In this document: positions 26,036 through 34,401 of the stretch, piece after piece
How positions within the stretch are numbered: the first letter of the stretch is position 1
Layout: the number at the start of each line of letters is the position of its first letter
Origin: Peribacillus sp. ACCC06369
GTDB lineage: Bacteria; Bacillota; Bacilli; Bacillales; DSM-1321
Reading direction: 5' to 3'
Assembly (NCBI RefSeq): GCF_030348945.1
Contig: NZ_JAUCEN010000002.1
Coordinates: 1,426,001 to 1,490,000 of the forward strand
DNA length: 64,000 nucleotides
Made by a program: the position numbers and the translations under genes
Notes under the pieces: model-generated
Told to the model about the DNA's origin: nothing
The model's input: only the letters and a program-made list of their open reading frames with translations
The model's database searches: none

Positions 26036-27013
26036 ATGAGAGCTATTCAATTTGAAGAATACGGCGGACCGGAAGTACTGAAAATGACTGAAATGGAAAG
26101 GCCCGTGCCAACTGGGCATGAAGTTCTGATTGAAATCGATTGTGTCGGCGTCAATTATGCGGATACAGCCAGGAGGGAAGGACAATATGTAGTACCTACG
26201 CCGCTTCCGTTCATTCCAGGTGCGGAAGTGGCGGGCGTAGTGGTGGAAGTTGGTGGAAAGGTGACTAAAATCAAACCTGGCACAAGGGTCGTGAGTTTAA
26301 TTGAATCGGGTGGGTATTCAGAATATGCCCTATCTGATGAATTCTCTGCCATTCCGCTTCCTGATGCCATTAAGTTCCATGAAGCTGTTGCCTTACCCCT
26401 TCAAGGCCTGAGCGCCTATCATATTCTAAAGACAATGGGGCGCATGCAACAGGGGGATACGGTATTGGTCCATGCTGCAGCAGGGGGAGTGGGAACGATT
26501 GCAGTCCAGCTGGCCAAAATCTTCGGGGCTGGAAAAGTGATTGCAACTGCCAGCACAATGGAAAAGTTGGAGCTAGCTAAAGAGATGGGGGCAGATGAAC
26601 TTATCGATTATACCAAAGAAGGATGGGAACTGAAAGTCCGTGAAGCCACGGGAGGAAAGGGAGTCGACGTGGCGCTGGAAATGGCTGGAGGGGATATTTT
26701 CAAGAAAACATTGAAATGTTTGGCACCATTTGGCCGTCTTGTCGTTTTTGGTAATGCCAGCCGAGAGCCTTATACGATGAACCCACAGCAATTAATGAAG
26801 CGCAATCAATCCGTCGTAGGTTTTTTCCTGCCACAGATCATGAAACACCCAGATTTGCTGTTGCCTAGCATTGAAGACCTTTTTTCTTACGTGGCGTCAG
26901 GGGAGCTTAAGCTAACTATCGGCGGCATATATCCGATTGAAAAGGCCGCGGATGTCCATGAAGAAATGAACGCCCGTCAAACGAAAGGCAAGTTGATTTT
27001 GCAGGTTAAATGA
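26036..27013 (+). CDS. Quinone oxidoreductase-like zinc-independent MDR protein
   Basis: A 326-residue medium-chain dehydrogenase/reductase of the NADPH:quinone oxidoreductase type. It shows FEEYGGPEVLKM, GVNYADTARREG, the NADPH motif HAAAGGVGTIAVQLAK and GGKGVDVALEMAGG, and lacks the zinc-binding cysteines of alcohol dehydrogenases. It is the last gene of the cluster and could reduce an enone or enoyl thioester. ATG 26036 fits the GGGGGG ribosome site better than the adjacent ATG 26033. Confidence 0.88.
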   Translation: MRAIQFEEYGGPEVLKMTEMERPVPTGHEVLIEIDCVGVNYADTARREGQYVVPTPLPFIPGAEVAGVVVEVGGKVTKIKPGTRVVSLIESGGYSEYALSDEFSAIPLPDAIKFHEAVALPLQGLSAYHILKTMGRMQQGDTVLVHAAAGGVGTIAVQLAKIFGAGKVIATASTMEKLELAKEMGADELIDYTKEGWELKVREATGGKGVDVALEMAGGDIFKKTLKCLAPFGRLVVFGNASREPYTMNPQQLMKRNQSVVGFFLPQIMKHPDLLLPSIEDLFSYVASGELKLTIGGIYPIEKAADVHEEMNARQTKGKLILQVK

Positions 27014-27017
27014 TAGT

Positions 27018-27049
27018 AAGGGGTGTATACCTAAGCGATACACCCCTTG
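27018..27049. terminator. Stem-loop at the end of the acyl-CoA cluster
   Basis: Eleven-base-pair stem AAGGGGTGTAT/ATACACCCCTT between convergent genes. Neither strand has a U-run after it, so it may act as a weak terminator or 3'-end stabiliser. Confidence 0.5.
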
Positions 27050-27083
27050 GCTAATAAGTGGATTTCACTTCCTTAAGAACCAC

Positions 27084-27419
27084 TCAATCCGTTTCAACGC
27101 TAACATCTTTATCAGGATGCATAAAGAGAGGTTGCGGCGCTCTTTTAGCCTCTAACAGTTCACGGTTTTCGGTTGAATTCCAGCCTATATCATTGGTGGG
27201 GTGTATCCATTCGTCTCCAGCCATGATTTCCGGGTCGGTATCTTCGCTCCAATTTTCGAGTGGTGAGTTTTCAGATGCATATTTACTGTCTCCAATGACG
27301 ACTCCGTAATCATTGACGAATGGAGCTTGTGGTTTTATGCCGGTTCCTTTAAAGCTTGGCGCGTTAATTTGGTGGGGTTGTGTATCGTCGACAATTGGTG
27401 AATCCAATTTCTTCTTCAT
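27084..27419 (-). CDS. DUF3905-like hypothetical protein
   Basis: An 111-residue acidic soluble protein without signal or membrane segment. The core HQINAPSFKGTGIKPQAPFV, YGVVIGDSKYASENSPLE and AGDEWIHPTNDIGWN is what I recall of the Bacillus DUF3905 family, whose function is unknown. The minus-strand ATG has a GGGAGAT ribosome site. It faces the acyl-CoA cluster and is not part of it. Two small genes diverge from it upstream. Confidence 0.75.
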   Translation of the reverse strand: MKKKLDSPIVDDTQPHQINAPSFKGTGIKPQAPFVNDYGVVIGDSKYASENSPLENWSEDTDPEIMAGDEWIHPTNDIGWNSTENRELLEAKRAPQPLFMHPDKDVSVETD

Positions 27420-27542
27420 ATAGTATCTCCCTTTCCGTTTTACGGTTATTTTTCTCGTCTGTCCCTATATTATCCCTGAATAATTTTCGACTGTTTTACC
27501 CCATTCTAAAAATGTAAACTATATTAAAAGGGGTGGATGAAA

Positions 27543-27701
27543 ATGAAACGGAAAGCCAATGTTGATGGTGCTGTCAAAGCAAGCAAAACGCCAAAAAGGA
27601 ACCAAGCTGAAAATGAGTTTTCCAATGAGTTCGCATTAGGGGAAAACGCAATGAAAGGTGCTAACCGCAATTCGAAGCAAGGCAGAAAAGGAAGAAGTTA
27701 A
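27543..27701 (+). CDS. Small basic hypothetical protein (52 aa)
   Basis: A 52-codon gene beginning MKRKANVDGAVKAS and ending NSKQGRKGRS, rich in Lys, Asn, Arg and Ala, with a short acidic-aromatic centre (ENEFSNEFALGEN). AGGGGTGG lies seven bases upstream of ATG 27543. Composition resembles minor small acid-soluble spore proteins, but I do not recognise a named family. Its TAA shares a base with the ATG of the next gene. Confidence 0.65.
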   Translation: MKRKANVDGAVKASKTPKRNQAENEFSNEFALGENAMKGANRNSKQGRKGRS

Positions 27702-27844
27702 TGGATAAAGAAAAACGGAACTCACAGGAAAATATAGGGGAACATGTACGGACTGAATTTGGAATCGAATTCAGTGGCGATATGAACGCGACCAAAATTT
27801 ATGAAATATTGGCAAAAGAAAATAAAAAACGTGATAATAAATAA
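27701..27844 (+). CDS. Small hypothetical protein (47 aa), coupled to the previous gene
   Basis: A 47-codon gene starting MDKEKRNSQENIGEHV and containing EFGIEFSGDMNATKIYEI. It is charged and soluble, with a predicted C-terminal helix. The start overlaps the upstream stop (TAATG), and GGAAGAAG before it provides a ribosome site. No family was recognised. Translation coupling argues that both small genes are real. Confidence 0.65.
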   Translation: MDKEKRNSQENIGEHVRTEFGIEFSGDMNATKIYEILAKENKKRDNK

Positions 27845-27884
27845 AAAAGTAAAAAGGACGGGCCCATTACTGGGGTCCGTCCTT
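27844..27884 (-). terminator. Terminator between convergent genes
   Basis: Stem AAGGACGG/CCGTCCTT with further GGCCC/GGGGT pairing. On the minus strand it is followed by TTTTTACTTTTTT, so it mainly serves the radical SAM gene; it may act on both strands. Confidence 0.8.
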
Positions 27885-27888
27885 ATCT

Positions 27889-29649
27889 TTAAAAAATGAT
27901 GCTTCCGGATTTTGAGAGTGGGAAGACGGTTGAGCCCTTACCACTCGGATCAAAATAGGCAAGCATGATCGATGGTTTCTCGACGATTGTCCCCTCCGTT
28001 AAATACGTTTCCAGATCAAAGGGAAGTGCCTCGAGCAATGTGTGTTTGTGTATTTCTTTTTCATTAAGTGCCAAAGCGGTGAAAGAGGATCCAAGCTGAT
28101 CAGGCTTATTCAGGATATCTTCATAAATCTCTTTCCGGCCATGTTTATCAAGTGAAGCTTCCCACCAAGGTTTACGTGGTTTGTATTTTTGATTCAAGAA
28201 ATAATCCAATTTCATGAGTCCGATTATGTTTTTCAGTTCAACAGATTCGCGGGAAGCCAAAAACTGCTGTAAACGTCTAAATAAGTCTTCAAGCTGATGT
28301 CCGATTCGTGACCAGCCCTGTTGATCCCAATAGGTACCGAAATCTTGAAAGAAGTCGAATGGTGATTGAAATACCGTTTTGATTAGATATTCCGTGGTAT
28401 GATCCATTCTATGATCGTTCCAGTATTTTTCAAGGACATCTTCAACTTGTTTAATGCGGACAATATCATCGAAGGATAATACATTATTTCCTAGGATTTC
28501 GTAGGGAGCATGATCACTATATATATATTGGTGTTCATCGGCACGTATCCTTAAGCCTGTACCACGGAGCATCTTTAAGAAGCCAAGCTGCATCTCTTCG
28601 GGTCTGAGCTCGAAGACATCATTGAAGGTCTTTCTAAAGGAATGGTAATCTTCTTCAGGCAAACCGGCAATCAGGTCTAAATGCTGATCAATTTTTTGCC
28701 CTTCTTTAACCATTGTGACTGTCCGGGTCAGTTTTTCGAAATTTTGCCTTCTCATAACCAGATCATTCGTATGGTCATTCGTTGATTGTACCCCGATTTC
28801 AAAGCGGAACAATCCTGCAGGGGCATTATCGTTCAAGAACTGGATAACTTCCGGACGCATGATGTCCGCAGTGATTTCAAACTGGAATACCACACCGGGC
28901 AGATGTTCATCAATTAGGAATTGAAACATTTCCATGGCATAGCTTCGGCTAATATTGAAGGTTCGGTCAACGAACTTAATGGTCTTTGCACCATTAGCCA
29001 TAAGGTATCTGATATCTTCTTTAATCTTTTCACGATCAAAATACCTGACACCCACTTCAATCGATGAGAGACAAAATTGGCAGCTGAATGGGCACCCTCG
29101 GCTAGTTTCGATATAGGTGACACGTTTAGATAGATCACTACGATCTTCTTCCAAACGGTATGGTGTAGGCAGCGATTTCAAATCAACCTTGCCGTTCTGA
29201 GGCTGGATGATTTTTTTTCCGTTCTGTCGATACGCAATGCCGCCGACCTTTTTATAGTCGTTCGCACCTTCAATTTCAGATAATAGAGCCTTGAAGGTGA
29301 CTTCACCTTCTCCAATTACGATAAAATCAGCCCCGGGAATCTTATCTAGCCATTCACCAACATCATATGTGACTTCAGGTCCGCCGAGAATGATAACCAA
29401 TTCTGGATTGATCTTCTTCAGCATGGCTACAACTTTCATTGTTTCCTCGATGTTCCAAATATAACAGCTGAATCCTATAACATCAGGTTTTTTGGAATAA
29501 AGGTCACCAACGATGTTCATGATTGGATCTTTGATCGTATATTCTGCCAGCTGTACATCATAATCTGGCTGGGCATAAGCCTTTAAATAGCGAATGGATA
29601 GCGATGTATGGATATATTTTGCATTAAGAGTACTGATAATAATATTCAT
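27889..29649 (-). CDS. B12-binding domain-containing radical SAM protein
   Basis: A protein of 586 residues. The N terminus (to about 130) is a cobalamin-binding-type Rossmann domain with SLSIRYLKAY and IILGGPEVTYD. The radical SAM core follows with ETSRGCPFSCQFCLSS, the three cysteines that bind the 4Fe-4S cluster. A DUF4080-like C-terminal domain completes it. Members methylate or rearrange unactivated carbons; no substrate can be named. ATG 29649 matches the family start (MNIIISTLNAKYIH). An AAAGGAG lies 26 bases upstream, separated by a small GGCG/CGCC hairpin that could bring it closer; the frame is open further upstream. Confidence 0.85.
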   Translation of the reverse strand: MNIIISTLNAKYIHTSLSIRYLKAYAQPDYDVQLAEYTIKDPIMNIVGDLYSKKPDVIGFSCYIWNIEETMKVVAMLKKINPELVIILGGPEVTYDVGEWLDKIPGADFIVIGEGEVTFKALLSEIEGANDYKKVGGIAYRQNGKKIIQPQNGKVDLKSLPTPYRLEEDRSDLSKRVTYIETSRGCPFSCQFCLSSIEVGVRYFDREKIKEDIRYLMANGAKTIKFVDRTFNISRSYAMEMFQFLIDEHLPGVVFQFEITADIMRPEVIQFLNDNAPAGLFRFEIGVQSTNDHTNDLVMRRQNFEKLTRTVTMVKEGQKIDQHLDLIAGLPEEDYHSFRKTFNDVFELRPEEMQLGFLKMLRGTGLRIRADEHQYIYSDHAPYEILGNNVLSFDDIVRIKQVEDVLEKYWNDHRMDHTTEYLIKTVFQSPFDFFQDFGTYWDQQGWSRIGHQLEDLFRRLQQFLASRESVELKNIIGLMKLDYFLNQKYKPRKPWWEASLDKHGRKEIYEDILNKPDQLGSSFTALALNEKEIHKHTLLEALPFDLETYLTEGTIVEKPSIMLAYFDPSGKGSTVFPLSKSGSIIF

Positions 29650-29812
29650 GTTAAAGGGCGTAAAAGAAACGCCTGGCTCCTTTCGTGTACATGTCTTTTT
29701 AAGCCAACAAGCACCAACGAGTAATTTTACCATAGCGTGCTGCATTTGAAAAATGAGTTATTGGTAAGAACGGAAATCTTTTCAGCTTGAGAGACGAAAT
29801 GGAATTGCTTTT

Positions 29813-29849
29813 AAAAAACGGATAAAGCAGAAAATGCTTTATCCGTTTT
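29813..29849 (-). terminator. Intrinsic terminator of the acyltransferase gene
   Basis: Twelve-base-pair stem ACGGATAAAGCA/TGCTTTATCCGT; on the minus strand it is followed by TTTTTTAAAA. Confidence 0.88.
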
Positions 29850-29852
29850 CTT

Positions 29853-30878
29853 TCAAAATGCTTGTTTTATATACTCTTTTGTTTTAGACATGAAACGCTT
29901 TGGTTTTGTCGCCTTCAACTCGATGATCGGCTGGGCCATTGTAGCGATCATTTCGCTTGACAATAACACGGTGATCAAGAAAGAGAGGCCGGCGAGCATG
30001 ATAAAGCTCTCTGTGTTGCTGAAGTAGTCCTGTAGGGTGCTTTCCCTGAAGAAACGGATGAAGAATCCGTGCAACAGATACACATATAGGGTTTGTTTAC
30101 CCCAATTCGTAAAGAAATATTGTCCGCGCGGGATGAATGAAAGGAAGCTGAACACTGAAATTATGCTCAATCCATAAAATCCGAGGCGTTTAAACATGGA
30201 TATGATTGTCGCATCTTCAAGCTCGGCATATGGTTTCGAACCGAGCAGCCATTTATAATTGATATCGGTATTTAAATAAAACCCGATAAAAATCACTAAC
30301 ATAACACTAAGTGAAGCAAAACGAACCTTGGGTGTGAATAGTTTTTTTAAATGGTCTTTGCTTAAATGGTACCCGATTAAAAACATCGGGAAAAAAACGA
30401 ATGTCCTCGAGAGACTAAGGTAATTGGAAATATGGTCAATATACCCAATCAATAATGCGAGTAAAATGGATAAACCTATGCCTATTGATGGCTTTAGCTT
30501 TGAAAAACCAAGTAGCATTATGTTCCAACAGAATAAACTGATCAAGAACCAAAGCGACCATTGGGGATCAAGCAAGTCTACAGTGATTGCAGAGCGTTCA
30601 TATAAGAAATAATAGTAAACGGTATATATCAATTGGAAAATGAGGTAAGGTAAAATCAGTTTTTTTGTAATTTTGGCTAAATACCCTTTTTGATAAAAGC
30701 CTTTAGCAAAGAACCCTGAAACAAGGATAAAGGCAGGCATGTGAAAGGAATAAATGGTTTTATATATAGCGTAAATCGTTTCACTGTCATGTATATACGT
30801 ATTTAGCAAATGTCCAAAGACGACAAAAGCCATGAGAATGAACTTGGCGTTATCGAAGAAAAAATCACGTTGTTTCAT
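29853..30878 (-). CDS. ykrP: Membrane acyltransferase family protein, YkrP-like
   Basis: A membrane protein of 341 residues with about ten helices, of the acyltransferase-3 family that O-acylates exported sugars. The N-terminal FFFDNAKFILMAFVVFGHLL carries the conserved Asp and His, and FHMPAFILVSGFFAKGF follows. ATG 30878 is preceded by GGAGG; the ATG at 30890 overlaps that site. In B. subtilis ykrP lies beside kinE, and the same divergent pairing is seen here. Confidence 0.85.
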   Translation of the reverse strand: MKQRDFFFDNAKFILMAFVVFGHLLNTYIHDSETIYAIYKTIYSFHMPAFILVSGFFAKGFYQKGYLAKITKKLILPYLIFQLIYTVYYYFLYERSAITVDLLDPQWSLWFLISLFCWNIMLLGFSKLKPSIGIGLSILLALLIGYIDHISNYLSLSRTFVFFPMFLIGYHLSKDHLKKLFTPKVRFASLSVMLVIFIGFYLNTDINYKWLLGSKPYAELEDATIISMFKRLGFYGLSIISVFSFLSFIPRGQYFFTNWGKQTLYVYLLHGFFIRFFRESTLQDYFSNTESFIMLAGLSFLITVLLSSEMIATMAQPIIELKATKPKRFMSKTKEYIKQAF

Positions 30879-31156
30879 AGTTGCCTCCATTTAATGAATT
30901 TTTAAGGTAGCAAGAAAGCATTGTTATTCCTTATACCCTAAATACGTAGTATTAAATCAATATTTATTAAATTTAGTATAATAGCCTTAAATAAAGCTTA
31001 ACGCGAAGTTTTAAATGATTCAACATACTATAATTTGACATATAGGATAATTTTGGATTTAGATGATTGCATCGATTTTCGAAATTACCGAGGAAAATCT
31101 AGATGGGTGTCGAATAAAAAGATTGGTAAGGATGGGTTTTGATAAGGGGTGTCAAT

Positions 31157-33316
31157 ATGAATATCGGTTACGAGAATGAAACGGAATATAAACAGGAAAT
31201 TTTAAAATTGAATAAGCAGATCGAAGGGTTTTTGAACATTTTCAATTCAATGTCAGAGCCTTTTATTAGGGTTGATGAGGAACTAAGGCTCACATATGTC
31301 AATGATGCGGCCTGTGCCCTGCTGGAAACATCTAAAGATCAGCAGGAGTCCATGAAGATAACTGATTTTCTCGAGGTCATCGCTTTAAATAATCAGGATG
31401 AGTCCGGTTCCCCCAAAAAACCGATTGAAAGTGAAAGGCAGATGATCCAGCTTCATACCGGAGCCCTTAAACAAATAGAGTTTATGAGTATGGGGGCTCC
31501 TTCCGAAGGACAGCAATTTTATCGTTTGGCGGATGTGACCTTGGATGTTTCTTCGTCCCGGGAAACAAGAATGTCAAGGCAGATGTTTTTGGACATTTTT
31601 GATACGGCCATAGAAAGCATTATACTATTCGACAGTTCAGGAATAATCATGGAAGTGAACCATGCCTTTATCCATATCATGGGCATCCCCAAAAAAGAGA
31701 TTGTTGGAATGAATATGAGGGACCTCATTTCACCAGAATATAAGGCATATTGGGACGAGAGCATACAAAGGGCCTTTGTTGAGTCGAACTTCAAAGGTGA
31801 GGTAGAGATAATGATCGGGGATGAACTCCATCATTTTACTTTTTCCATAAGTTCAACGGTAGGAAATGAATTATACATGTCGGTACTTCGAAGAATTACA
31901 GAATCAAATTTAATAGAAAAGAAGTTAGAGACGAGCGAACGGATTTTTGCGGAATTATTCGACCAGTCCATGGATGCGATCATATTCTGGAATGATGACG
32001 GAATCATTTTTCGTGTCAATCAATCAGCATGTAAAATATTTGAATCCAGCAGAGAGGAATTGATAGGCAGCTATATTTGGAAATACGTGTACAGCAACAA
32101 CCATCATTTTGGGCAGATGATGGAAACGTTTGAAAGGGACACCCAAGTGAGGGGGGAACTTATTTATAAAATGCCGAATCACCAAATAAAATTACTTGAA
32201 TTGACTGCCAAAAAACATGAAGGTGATGGGTATAACGTAACAATCTTTCGAAATGTCAGTGAGCGCTGGCTGATTGAGAAGGAATTAAGGGATAGTGAGA
32301 AGAAATTCAGGAAGATTTTTGAGGGAACATTAGACGGCTTGATATTATGGAACAATGAAGGGTTCACCGATATTAATGAAGCGGGTCAGAAGATATTGGA
32401 AATATCGAAGCATAAACTGCTATCTTTATCTGTTAAGGAATTCATTGAGAAAATCCCTGAAAATGCTCCTGCCTTAAACGGGCATATTGAAAATGTTTAC
32501 AAGCATGAGGTCTACTCATCCATCATTCCGATAACATTCGAAGATGGAAGAGTTAAGCATATTGAATTTTTAACCAGGAAAAATTTATATTCGAACCTGA
32601 ATCTGAGTATTTTCCGTGATGTAAGTAAAAATCTCGAAATGCAGGAACAGATCCGGAAATCGGATACTTTAAATGTCGTTGGCGAACTGGCGGCAGGGAT
32701 TGCTCACGAAATCAGGAATCCAATGACTGCATTAAAAGGGTTTATCCAGTTGCTTGAGGATGGCGTCAAGGGGGAATTTTCCACATATTTTCATGTGATT
32801 ACATCTGAAATTAAGCGAATCGAAACGATTATCACGGAATTTTTAGTACTGGCAAAGCCACAGGCGCTTAAAGTTTTCAAACAGGATGTTCATACCATTT
32901 TGAGGGAGACACTGGAATTACTGGCCGCCCAGGCCCTGCTGGAAAATATTCAATTCGAGACAGACTTCGAAGAAGATGAGTTTAAGGTTTTATGTGAAGC
33001 GAACCAATTAAAGCAAGTGTTCATCAACATCATCAAAAATGCATTGGAAGTCATGCCGGATGGCGGATCTGTTCATATTAAAACAATCCGATTTTCAGAG
33101 AAATATGTTTGTATTTCAATTACCGATCAAGGCATGGGGATCTCAACGGAAATGCTGAAAAAATTAGGTGAACCTTTTTATACGACGAAGGACAAGGGAA
33201 CCGGACTGGGGCTTATGGTCAGCTATAAAATCATTGAAGAGCACAATGGCTATATAGAAGTGGAAAGCGAAGTGGATAAAGGAACGAGCTTTCATATTTA
33301 TCTGCCATTCGAGTAA
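31157..33316 (+). CDS. kinE: Soluble multi-PAS sensor histidine kinase, KinE-like
   Basis: A cytoplasmic kinase of 719 residues. Four PAS-type domains precede the HisKA domain; recognisable starts are FNIFNSMSEPFIRVDEELRL, FDTAIESIILFDSSGII, FDQSMDAIIFWNDDGII and FEGTLDGLILWNNEGF. HisKA has AAGIAHEIRNPMTALKGF, and the ATPase domain ends with DKGTGLGLMVSYKI. There is no membrane helix. Length and adjacency to ykrP match B. subtilis KinE, which contributes to the Spo0F-Spo0A phosphorelay. ATG 31157 follows AAGGGGTG. Confidence 0.9.
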   Translation: MNIGYENETEYKQEILKLNKQIEGFLNIFNSMSEPFIRVDEELRLTYVNDAACALLETSKDQQESMKITDFLEVIALNNQDESGSPKKPIESERQMIQLHTGALKQIEFMSMGAPSEGQQFYRLADVTLDVSSSRETRMSRQMFLDIFDTAIESIILFDSSGIIMEVNHAFIHIMGIPKKEIVGMNMRDLISPEYKAYWDESIQRAFVESNFKGEVEIMIGDELHHFTFSISSTVGNELYMSVLRRITESNLIEKKLETSERIFAELFDQSMDAIIFWNDDGIIFRVNQSACKIFESSREELIGSYIWKYVYSNNHHFGQMMETFERDTQVRGELIYKMPNHQIKLLELTAKKHEGDGYNVTIFRNVSERWLIEKELRDSEKKFRKIFEGTLDGLILWNNEGFTDINEAGQKILEISKHKLLSLSVKEFIEKIPENAPALNGHIENVYKHEVYSSIIPITFEDGRVKHIEFLTRKNLYSNLNLSIFRDVSKNLEMQEQIRKSDTLNVVGELAAGIAHEIRNPMTALKGFIQLLEDGVKGEFSTYFHVITSEIKRIETIITEFLVLAKPQALKVFKQDVHTILRETLELLAAQALLENIQFETDFEEDEFKVLCEANQLKQVFINIIKNALEVMPDGGSVHIKTIRFSEKYVCISITDQGMGISTEMLKKLGEPFYTTKDKGTGLGLMVSYKIIEEHNGYIEVESEVDKGTSFHIYLPFE

Positions 33317-33811
33317 TGAAGATAAGTGGAAGGAATATTCTAGACCTTTGCTCAGCAATCAGAAAGCATTCAAAATTCTTTTAGTAAATGGGGGATCCTT
33401 ATTCAATGGATTCCTTTTTTCTGTTTCCATTTTATATCATTTTCATCTTGGAATCACAATTGACGTTGTACTATCGAAAAAATATTGCGCTAATTAAAGG
33501 GATATTCCATCTTTTTATTCATTGATAAATTTGTCGTTGTTTGCTAATGTGGTAAACTGCTAAAGTATTTTGAACGGAAACTAACAATGGAAATAAAATG
33601 AAGACCTTTCGAATCGAATGTCCGGAGCTGGCTTTTTCGTATCAAATCATTAAGAGGATTATGGTTCGGAATTTCCGTCATATCCTGTCTGCTGGTGGGT
33701 CAAGCTTTATCGCAATTTAAGAAGTTTTGTCTTTTTTTGCGAATCTATTTACATATAAGGCATATTTTGTAATACTTCTTTTTATGATGTAACTTTAAAA
33801 GGGCAGGAGTA
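33317..33811. other. Intergenic region between kinE and spo0E
   Basis: About 490 bases without a gene. A weak stem-loop ending in TTTTTT at 33391-33420 may terminate kinE. The rest is AT-rich; I see no open frame with a ribosome site and no recognised RNA. Confidence 0.5.
33391..33420 (+). terminator. Weak terminator after kinE
   Basis: GGATCC/GGATTCC stem with one bulged base and a nine-base loop, followed by TTTTTT. Confidence 0.4.
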
Positions 33812-34066
33812 GTGAATGTAGTTATGAATTCTAGGTGTGCAACGGAAATTTGTTCTGAGATTCGAATGAAGCGTTGGGAAATGATGGAGTTGGCAAAAAT
33901 GTATGGAATAGGTCATGAGTATACCCTTCGCCAAAGCGAGCAACTTGATAAACTTATAAATGAGTATTTGATCCTTCAACATCATTCTTCAGTGGAAGTG
34001 AGAAATAAGCGGGAAGAAATGGTTGTTATTGTACAGAAGCCCTTTAATGATGATTTTACATTTTAA
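33812..34066 (+). CDS. spo0E: Spo0E-like aspartyl-phosphate phosphatase
   Basis: An 84-residue protein of the Spo0E family, which dephosphorylates Spo0A~P and so holds back sporulation. The helical hairpin is clear: IRMKRWEMMELAKMYG, then the signature SEQLD (42-46; SQELD in B. subtilis) followed by KLINEY. Two starts are possible, GTG 33812 and ATG 33824; both fit a GGCAGGAG site poorly. Position after kinE and length agree with B. subtilis spo0E. Confidence 0.88.
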   Translation: MNVVMNSRCATEICSEIRMKRWEMMELAKMYGIGHEYTLRQSEQLDKLINEYLILQHHSSVEVRNKREEMVVIVQKPFNDDFTF

Positions 34067-34076
34067 ATGGACCTGA

Positions 34077-34331
34077 ATGCATGCATCACTTCTTAAATTA
34101 GCGGTAGGAGAGATAAGCACCTTTTGGGTTATTGAACAGGTAGTAAATGAACTTTACAAACATTTCATGAAAACAATTCAAGAAAGATCATATACAAAAG
34201 ACGATCATTATCTTTTGAATAACTATTGCTTTGAGGTATACATCGAGGGGGAGGTCACCAGAAGGTGTCCTTCATGCATCGGGAACGTCAATGTCAAGCG
34301 GGATTTGTTTAGAAGCAGGTATTTAACTTAA
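34077..34331 (+). CDS. Small hypothetical protein with CxxC motif
   Basis: An 84-residue open frame ten bases after spo0E. The middle is helical (WVIEQVVNELYKHFMKTIQE) and the C terminus reads RRCPSCIGNVNVKRDLFRSR, with one CxxC pair that could bind a metal as a dimer. ATG 34077 lacks a good ribosome site, so the true start may be internal or the gene may be translated by coupling. No family recognised. Low-to-moderate confidence that it is expressed. Confidence 0.5.
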   Translation: MHASLLKLAVGEISTFWVIEQVVNELYKHFMKTIQERSYTKDDHYLLNNYCFEVYIEGEVTRRCPSCIGNVNVKRDLFRSRYLT

Positions 34332-34347
34332 TGTATTACACTGATTA

Positions 34348-34386
34348 ATAAAAAAGTAAGGGCTGACTCACTTAATGGAGCCAGCC
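34348..34386 (-). terminator. Terminator of the ZIP transporter gene
   Basis: Stem GGCTGACTC/GAGCCAGCC with one mismatch; followed on the minus strand by a T-rich tract. Confidence 0.7.
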
Positions 34387-34401
34387 ATGGTCAGGTCTGG
34401 A

